DNA from: Desmodesmus armatus
Taxonomy: Eukaryota > Chlorophyta > Chlorophyceae > Sphaeropleales > Scenedesmaceae
Reading direction: 5' to 3'
Assembly: GCA_007449985.2 (NCBI GenBank)
Contig: VIIQ02000051.1
Location: 310,001-374,000, forward strand
Length of the DNA stretch: 64,000 bases
Shown here: in pieces, positions 56,401 through 64,000 of the stretch
How positions within the stretch are numbered: the stretch's first letter is position 1
Layout: every line of letters begins with the position of its first letter
The notes under the pieces: model-generated
Databases searched by the model: none
What the model was told of the DNA's origin: nothing
The model's input: the letters and a program-made list of their open reading frames with translations, nothing else
Position numbers and translations under genes: made by a program

Positions 56401-58380
56401 TGTGCATCATGGGTTGCAGAAGTGATTTATGGGAATATTGAGACAAGGACGTTCAGAAGATGGGTGAACACAACAAATATTTTGGATGGGTCTTTGTGTT
56501 GTCCTTGCTTGGTGTACACTTGCAATGTTGGCCCGGGACCGTCCCGGCTGTATACAGCTACCCGTAGCAAGAGCATTGCTACAGCCTGCAGCAAACAGAG
56601 CTTTCTGAGCAGCAACACAACAGACAGCTCTTCTTCAGGAAGAGGGCTTGAAGGGCGGCACCGGCAGCGCTAACCTCTGATGGGCATACCTACCAGTACA
56701 AGTACTACTAGTACCATAGTACCATCCTCCAAGAGCAGATGGCAGTAAAGCTTCCTGCACCCTCGCTTGGTTGAGTCCCTGTATCTGTGGTTGATCCTGC
56801 TGCTGGTTGGGGTCCTCTCATGCACTCCCACGCTTGTGGTACACATAGTGACAGTACAACTGCTCGCCTGGGCTTTACCGGCTATCCACTCAACACATCA
56901 TGGCAGGTCATACACAAGACGTGACGCAAAACGAGCCAGCGCAACTCCCCAAATCCAGGCGTCACCCTTGCGCCCAGTGCATGGCGTCAGGCCACCTGTG
57001 CTGGCCACCAAAATGCCCACACAGCCTGGCAGCTGCTTGCGCGTGCAGACCATCAGCACACAGGTGGCCAACCAGAGCGCAGGTATAAAAGTACACACAG
57101 CACAAGTACACACAGCACTTGCACAGCACCCTAACATCTGCACAGCACCCTACACAGAGACCGTTCACAGCCTAAGACTGCCTACTGGCGATGTCGAAGC
57201 ACATGGCTGTGATGCCCACAGAGCAGGTGCTGGGCAGCCAGACAGCCAGAGTACGAACCTCGCTGGGTAAGGCCCCAGAAGTGCGCAGGAACAGTACCAG
57301 CACTGATGCCTGCCATCACCTTCTACCGACAATCAGTGTCCCAGCACAGAGGTGATGGTAGTACAGTCACAACCATATGCACTCTAGGATACAGACATGG
57401 CGCTCTCGCACACCACTTGTGCCACTTCACCGACAAGCTTTTCCACAGCGCGCCAGACCGTGCGGAGCACCTCAGCCCCACACAGCCACGCAACACAACA
57501 ACTACACGAACACAGACACAGAAAACTACTCAGACACCACACAGAAACGCAAACTCCATCACAACAACACTGGTGTACAGGTGTGTCTGCCTGTGCGGCG
57601 GTGCTCACCACTCTTTCCCTCTCTCACACCACAACAAGCAGAGACACGACGAGTGCCGATAGCATGCATCACATCCCAGCATGCACAGCGGCCCCTTCTT
57701 GGTACACACGCCTCCCCAACTCAGTCCTAGTCTTGGTACACATGCCCAACCGTGCACAGAAATTGGCCGTGGCAGCGGTGGGCGGCAGTCAGCCCGTTGG
57801 GGCTAGCACTGTACACGGTGCGCACAGCTAGCACAACACCTCTGCTGTCACACCCCAAACCCAGCGTTACTGTCACACAAAAGGCTCACCCCGCCCAGCA
57901 CATCCTTGACCCAGCGCAACTTACTGTCACTTTAAGGACCCCGTCACCTATCACACCAACAACCAGTGCCACTGCCCCACCAACACCACGCCCCAGTCAG
58001 CAGAACCCAAAGAACCCGAAGAGCATGTGGAGACGCAATGTTCTGTCCTGTGGAACAGCAACAGCGAGCATCGGGTGGCAGAGCACATGACTGCATGGCC
58101 CCCTCTTCATCCCATAACTGTCATGGCGACAGCACAACCCTCCAAGTTGCGCAGCAGCCCTGCTCTTCGCTCACAGGAGACACCTGCTTGTCTGCCTGTC
58201 TCTCCCCTGGAAACAACGGTGCGCTCTCACCTCCCAACCCTGATGGTACTGCCCTCTGGCCGGCCAGCCAGCCAGCCAGCAGCTGTGCTATGCAAACAGC
58301 ACAACCCGCAGTGTCACAGTACAGCATTGCTGCTGTGCAAACAGTCCCACATATCTATCCGCCTCACACATCTCTTCATG
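56401..58380. other. Spacer without recognised gene
   Basis: Open frames here are Thr/Pro/His-rich with no domain, and no splice chain could be built. The right end is the 3' flank of the HNH gene. Confidence 0.4.
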
Positions 58381-58383
58381 CCG

Positions 58384-61316
58384 TCAGCGCATGCGCTTGG
58401 GCGCTGATGCTGCCTTCTTCCCGCCCAGCTTGCCGCCAGAGCTGCTCGCAGCTGCTGACTTCACCACGTTGGGCCGTGCTGTGCTGGGCTTGCTACCGAC
58501 GCTCACCAGCTGGTGCTGCTCTGTCAGGAAGGCCTCCATGGGCGTGCTGCTATTGCTGCTACTGCTGTTGCCTGCAGAGCTCGCTGCTCGTCGCTGTGCC
58601 TTCTCCAGCGCTGCTTTGAAGGTGGCTAGGTAGGGCACCCACCGTGCAGGGGGATGCTCCAGATCCGACTGCAACACAGCAGCAAGGTATGGCCAACACC
58701 ATGCTGAGATCAGCTGTTGCTGCGACGCGGACTCACGCAAGGTTATACGCATGATGCTACACATGAAGTGGCAGCCAGCACACAGAACAGGTACGCCCTC
58801 AACCACTCACAAACGAGACACCGCTACATGAACAAGCAAGGGAGCGAGGCACGACCACACACATGGCCACACCCCACCCTGCTGACAAGGGCCACCGCCA
58901 CACACACAAGTTGCACAGCGCGCTGGCCCATCACGAAGTCTGGCATGTTGCATCGCAAACTACACATGTCCCTTGGCCGTCCCCAGCCGTCAACCCTACA
59001 GTAAGGGACCGCCAGTCCAGGCAATGTCCAACATTGCCTGGACATCGAGACATGGATATCCAACTATATAAACTATATAGCCAATCACCCCGCACCTTAC
59101 TAATTCCAGCGAGTACGCCCAGCTGCTGCGGAGTGGGCTCGTCAGGCACCTTTGGGAGCTTCCAGCCCAGGTGCTGCAGGCTCTTGTCACCCTTGCGCTG
59201 GTTGCAGGTCATGCAGGCAGTCACAAGGTTCTGCCAGCTGTTCACACCACCCCTGGGAGCAGCAAGGAGGCAAGAAGCAAGGGCAAGCAGGCAGCATGAG
59301 ACACAGCCAGCAACTGACGTGGCATGCTGGCGCATGTGGTAACAGATGCATCACCCAAGCCAAGGTCTAGCAATGCAGGTGCTGTTGTGTCGATAAGACG
59401 TGACGTCTGCGCCACGCGCACAGCAAAGGCATTGGTGTTGTCAGAACCCATTGAAGGTCAGAACCACGAGACGCAGCTATGCATGTACATCCACAAGCCA
59501 ACCCACCCCTTGCACTGGAAGGTTCAGGCAGCTTTGGACAATCCTCTGCGTGGCGAACCACCCCTGGCAGGACTACTCTGATACTTCCAGTCAGTTTCGA
59601 AGCGAACTAGTGCCATGTCGTCCAGCATGGTGGCGGCAGCAGCACTGCTCACCTGCATACTGGGGTGACATGGTCGAGTGTCAGATCCCTTTGAGAGCCA
59701 CAGTACCTGCAGGCAACAGCATCACAATGGGGGCAGCTTATGGCACAGGTGTTGTGCAGCAGTCGGCCCTGTCCTGCATGACGCGCAACTCCCTGCTACT
59801 GCAACATGCTTGTCAGTTGTGCCGATTCTGCAATTTCCTTGCGCAGGCGCTCCCCGTTGCGCCTGCCAGGGGTCAACATAGTGTGTACAGCATAGTACTG
59901 GCCGCAGGCTGTCCACAGGCTTGGCCAGCGCACACATCCAGCTCAAATCTAACTCGAACGTGCCTGACGTTATTTTCTGTAACATTGACTCACTGGCAGC
60001 GGTGCTGGTCGCGCAGCATGATGTTCTTCCGCGTCAGCGACAGGCGCCCGGCAAACTCGTGTACATCCACAAACGTCCGCACACGCAGCACAGCTGGCAG
60101 AGGGTGCTGCTTGTAGGCCGAGAAAGCAAAGCCGTTTGGGTGATACTCCAGCACATCGACCTGCACAGCGCAGGTGCAGGACAGCATGCCCATAGATGGA
60201 TACACAAGCTCAGGCGCATGGCGCGCAGGAAGGCCGACACCACATGGTCAAGGTGTACATGTGCGACTCTAGGCACCTTACAGTGTGACCCCGCGACATA
60301 TCGGCGTGTTGGCACGTTCTGCTTTTTACAGATTCATGTGTCCGTCCGTGCTGCTTGCTGTTCCTAACCATTCAAGAGCACTTCCTGCCACACAAGCAGC
60401 CTGCAGGGTAACCTCTGCCAGCATAACAAAACAAAAGTGGGACCCCCTCACCTTGCCTGACAGGTCCATGACTACAGCCCTGCCCCAGGGGACGACATTC
60501 ACTGGCAGGTAGCGGCTGTCCAGTATGAGGCACCTCCATGCGGAGCTGCGCCCCGTGCTGCCACCCGGTGTTGCTGCACCCTGCCGTGCAGATGAGTCAT
60601 CCAGGTCCTCATCGGATGAGTCAACCAGCTCTCTGCTGCTGCCCTGAGGATGAGTCACCACCAAGGGGCCTGAGGGTGCAAGGGCGGGAGACATATGTGG
60701 TGGCACAGGGGAGGGGACGGTGGTGGGGCCAGTCGGTGGATGTGGGTGATGCAGCGCAAAGGGATTCGTGAACTTTGACCCAAAAAGCGAGCCCAGCCTG
60801 CAACATCCTCCCTGCTGCCCAACTGACCATGTACCCCGAGGTGAGCAAGTCTTTTCTTCTTGCACTCTCTGTGACGACAACACTGTTGCACCCCACCAGC
60901 AGCCGTCGTAATTGAAACTCACGTGCAGGGACAATGTTATTAGAGAACCCCAGGGGAGGGTTGACCAGTTTGATGTCGCTGGGTGGTGATGCTGAGCTCT
61001 CTTCGATCCTCACTGTCATGGCGGTGGCCGCAGCAGCTGTTGCAGCTGCTGTCACTGACGGGATGCTGTTGATGCTTGCTGTGTTCTTGCCATGCTTGAT
61101 CTTGCGCCTTGCCACTGCAGGCTTGCTGTTGCTGCCAGCACTGCTGCTGCTGCTGCACATGACAGGGGTTGTGATGCATCTGCTTCTGGTGGACAGGCAC
61201 CCTCCAGTTGCAAGAGGGCACTGGGTCCCGCTCCCCAGACGGAATCTGCCGTTCAAACTCCCAAGCATCTTTAAGCTGTGCCACAATGAAGTGAGCTGGA
61301 GTGAGCCTGCAACCAC
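58384..61316 (-). CDS. HNH endonuclease-domain protein, cyanobacterial/plastid type
   Basis: Belongs to the HNH nuclease family shared by cyanobacteria and plastid-bearing eukaryotes. Minus-strand exons: 60797-60452 ('CLILDSRYLPVNVVPWGRAV'), 60160-59994 ('RLSLTRKNIMLRDQHRC'), 59706-59653 ('YCGSQRDLTLDHVTPV'), 59252-59096 ('NSWQNLVTACMTCNQRKGD') and 58668-58384 (stop, tail '...APKRMR'). Phases match throughout. The catalytic His is in 'LDHV', the Asn in 'SWQNLV', and two CxxC pairs (CQYC, CMTC) would bind zinc. 'RKGD' ends the fold. A candidate first exon, 61316-60931 (start 'MVAGSLQ', Ala/Thr/Ser-rich, transit-peptide-like), has a donor 'gtgagt' whose phase does not fit the acceptor at 60798, so the N-terminus is uncertain. 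Substrate unknown. Confidence 0.85.
59016..59045. repeat. Perfect 12-bp inverted repeat (hairpin)
   Basis: 'gtccaggcaatg' is followed after 5 bp by its exact complement 'cattgcctggac'. It lies in the last intron of the HNH gene. It could be a miniature-element remnant; no regulatory role is shown. Confidence 0.7.
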
Positions 61317-61319
61317 CAG

Positions 61320-62315
61320 TTTGAAGAGCAGAAAAAACCATTAAGGAAAAACCCGACAGGCAACTGACTGGGCACCACACACCCATGTGCTGATGTCAGA
61401 CAGTGTCAGGGGTTTGGGGTGGGTGTGTCACTACGTAGAGACCCAGGAGGGCACAGGAGGAGCTGCTAGGGGCATAGATGGCACGTACAACATGCTGTGG
61501 TGTGCTGAATCTACTGTAACTGCCCTGAGCAAGATGCCCTAACAATGCAGCATGGCACACCCGTCGCTGGTGCCGCACCATGCAAGGCCTGATCCCCATA
61601 AAAAGGACTCATACGCTCAAAAGAAGCTACCATGGGCAGTCGGGAGTGCAAGTAGGGCACCCAAGAGGGTGGACACGGCACATCAGTTCGCATCACCAAC
61701 ACAAGCGAAACCAACCTTGTAATGACACACAGGGGCGGAGAGGGCTGCGTGAAAACGCCCTCAAGGTCCTGGAGATGCTGTTTGAAAGGAACGGGAGGAG
61801 ATCACCAGCACAGGCAGGGCAAAAAAACTTTGAGCAAGCAAACCGAACGACACCTCCACATAGATCTGCGCAACAAAGACAGTTTGTATGGCTTCTGTCA
61901 ACGTTTCATGTTGAAACAAGGACGTGTCTGTAAACCACGAAGTTTTGAAAGGCAGTAGCAACTGATTCAGCGCACAGCGTGAAATCAGCTGTGTCCCTGC
62001 GTACAACGTTTGAAGATGTCTGATAGGACATTATCATACTTTGTTGGCAGCCAGGCCCTCGTCTTTGCATGCTGCGACTCAGTTCCCTCCAGCTGACATG
62101 ATCATGTACAGAAATGGCACAGGCGACTTGCAACCTGACTTGCACAGACCCCCCAGGGATACCAATGGTTCTTGATTGCCAGAAGAAGGGGTGAAGGTAG
62201 CAGCATCATGCATGCCAAAGCCTGCCGCACATACAAGCAAGCCCCAACACTTACACCCAATGCACCTCAAGTTGCCTTGCCAATCACACAACCAACCAAA
62301 AACTCCTCCATCTCA
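61320..62315. other. Spacer between the HNH and phosphohexomutase genes
   Basis: No gene recognised. The two genes run in the same direction, so this should hold the HNH promoter and the 3' UTR of the phosphohexomutase gene. Confidence 0.35.
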
Positions 62316-62318
62316 GCC

Positions 62319-63081
62319 TTAGCTGCCACGCATCTTCAAGCCTGCTGCTTGCGGCTGCACCAAATCATCCGTTATCGCTGCCTCTACCTGGCTAGCCAAC
62401 GCCTCAGCCGCCGCCCTATCGCTGCCCTTGATCTCGAGATAATATTTGAGCTTCGGCTCAGTGGCTGAGGCACGCAGCGTGAGGGCGCCACCACCCTCGA
62501 AAAGAATGTCACCATCATGTCTCCCTGTGTCCAGGGCAGAACTGCCTTGCTGTCTGGCTGTGTGGTGTCCAGCCCTGTGCCCAGATCCCTCACACCTGTG
62601 ACCTTGACTCCGCCAATGGACTGCAATGCAGTAGAGATGGCGGTTGTAGCAGATGAGCAGGGCAGCAGAAGCAGCAAGGTCAAGTAGCTGGCATGCGCTG
62701 GTGTGCTTCATAGCTACAGGTGTGACATGCATTGATTGATTGGTTGTTTGATATGCCGATGTGGGTTGCAGCTCAAAGGTGCACAAAAGCAAAGCCAGCA
62801 GACACCACTGGGCAACTACACTTCCTGCATGGTTACATATCAGCACCTTGTGATGTCATGGTGCATGCACAATGCAACTTGAGGCACTCAACAAGTAGCC
62901 TCATCAGCCGCGTTGATGGTGTTGATGGTACCCTAAGGCTCCAATCAGGTTGCCTATGTGCTCCCACGCCTCTTACCTTTGGGTACTGCCCATCCTTCCG
63001 TAACCGTGCAAACACAGGCTGGCTCTTGGAGGGTGGGTCAGCAATGTAGTAGCTTGCACGAGATACATGCACCCCGTACCT

Positions 63082-63129
<48 letters not shown>

Positions 63130-64000
63130 CAGACCAAAACTATTTTTACTTGCAACCTGACGAGCTGAACATACATGTCTGCATGTCACTAGCAGAGGCC
63201 AGTACCCAAAGCACTGCTGCCACCAGTGGCCCCTGCCCCTGCATTGGCTTGCTCTTGGATGCCGTGCCCTGCCCTGCCCCACCCCTACCCTGTCCCTCCG
63301 TGTCCTGCCCTTTCCTGCCCCACCCCGACCTGCCCTGCCCTGCCCTGCCCTAAGCTGCCTCCTGACCCCCCCCTACCCACCTGCCCAGTACGGTCCCCAC
63401 CCCCGGTCCCGCCCTGTCCCGCTCACTTTGTGTACAGGTCCTCCAGCCGCTGCGCCACTGTAGGTGAGCCTGGTTTGCTGTACTGCTCTGCTGCCATCTC
63501 AGCAAAGGCTGCTGCTGCTGCCACACCATCCTTGTCCTGCAAACAGCACAGAAATTGCCACAGACACAGGTAAAATCGAGAGTACCGCTCAGCAGTGAAA
63601 GTATCCACTTGGAACACCCCCCCCCCCAGTTTGGTCCCTCGACAACAAGCCCCCCGCCCCTGGATCACCCAGCCTGCTGCTTGCACCCTCAATCACCACG
63701 CCAAGACTGAACCAAACAAACCCCATGACCAGCATTTACTGCGGCACCCCTCTTAGATCACTCCCATGTCAGCGTGCTGTAGTGTTTGCACCACTGTCAC
63801 AGCACGCTGCCTGTGAGCTTGTCCCTCTCTGGCTCAATCAGACCACCAAGCCCACTGCCCTGCTCCCTCACTCACCATGCCCACGTCAGGGAACATAAAG
63901 CCAATCGCCTCCTCAAATGCAAACAGCACCTTCAGGCCCTGTGCCTGCCGGGCCTTTGCAATGTTGCCCAGCCACTTGAACCCTGTTAGGGTCTGCTCAA
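62319..64000 (-). CDS. PGM2: Phosphoglucomutase/phosphopentomutase, PGM2 type; 3' part, apparent 1-bp frameshift
   Basis: Alpha-D-phosphohexomutase family enzyme that moves phosphate within hexose or pentose phosphates. The C-terminal half is present: exon from beyond 64000 to 63876 ('TGFKWLGN', 'VLFAFEEAIGFMFPD'), 63536-63427 ('DKDGVAAAAAFAEMA'), 63079-62977 ('YGVHVSRASYYI') and 62620-62319 ('VKVTGVRDLGTG', then 'TLRASATEPKLKYY', the phosphate-binding loop). Phases match at all junctions. Sugar loop 'FEEA' and domain-4 'SATEPK' identify the family, and 'TGFKWLGN' with 'GYD/GLD-T-QPD' favours PGM2. Within the last exon the frame shifts at about 62497-62505: 'QGDMMVTFF' and 'FEGGGALTL' are in different frames, one T short. 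The 5' part lies outside the window. Confidence 0.9.
63080..63128. repeat. (CAG)15 microsatellite forming a splice acceptor tract
   Basis: Fifteen uninterrupted CAG units on the plus strand are (CTG)15 on the minus strand. They run straight into the acceptor 'tag' before the PGM2 exon at 63079, and so take the place of the usual polypyrimidine tract. Confidence 0.92.
63260..63420. repeat. C-rich 'tgccc' repeats in a PGM2 intron
   Basis: Irregular copies of 'ccctgccctgcccc' and 'cctgccctgccctgccct' fill most of the intron between 63080 and 63426. Confidence 0.75.

Overview
This window looks like nuclear DNA of a green alga (Chlorophyta, probably Chlorophyceae/Chlamydomonadales). Genes are split by many short introns with GT..AG ends, exons are GC-rich, and introns and spacers are full of CAG/CTG, poly-C and poly-G runs. 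The genes are those of a photosynthetic eukaryote: plastid-type anthranilate phosphoribosyltransferase, a cyanobacterial/plastid-type HNH protein, MIC60 and Rab18. There is also a relic of the axonemal protein PF16/SPAG6 that closely resembles the Chlamydomonas protein. No rRNA or convincing tRNA gene was seen. All identifications come from reading the translated sequence; nothing was searched against a database.

Layout. 0-4.8 kb: repeat-rich, no convincing gene (an ~85-90 bp minisatellite, a 47 bp tandem repeat, a probable 3' end of a non-LTR retrotransposon). 4.8-7.8 kb (-): ubiquitin-specific protease. 8-11.3 kb: nothing firm. 11.3-13.1 kb (-): a helical-repeat protein with 'LPGxDVAxMV' motifs. 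13.5-18.3 kb (-): a decayed PF16/SPAG6 gene, with a second copy of its 3' flank. 18.6-20.8 kb (+): A/B-type cyclin. 23.1-23.6 kb: tandem duplication that keeps a reading frame. 24.5-26.9 kb (+): divergent protein kinase. 28.9-30.8 kb (+): cysteine-rich multi-membrane-span protein, followed by a Cys/His-rich exon. 30.9-35.4 kb: retroelement copy, polypyrimidine minisatellite and a ~2 kb satellite array. 35.6-36.8 kb (+): intronless trpD. 39.2-41.5 kb (-): Rab18/RabC GTPase. 42.8-50.5 kb (+): MIC60/mitofilin, with three internally amplified exon regions. 50.6-53.4 kb: diverged repeats. 53.5-54.2 kb (-): tentative RGG-tail gene. 54.86-55.89 kb: DNA transposon with inverted termini and a TAA target duplication. 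58.4-61 kb (-): HNH endonuclease-like gene. 62.3-64 kb (-): 3' part of a PGM2-type phosphohexomutase, running off the window and carrying an apparent 1-bp frameshift.

The genes are unrelated housekeeping loci, as usual in a eukaryotic nuclear genome. The most unusual points are the PF16 pseudogene with many independent lesions on a preserved exon skeleton, and MIC60, where symmetrical (phase 0-0) coiled-coil exons with their splice sites have been tandemly copied. Others are the Harbinger-like element, a dispersed retroelement pair with (TGA)n tails, and a satellite with a ~708 bp higher-order period.
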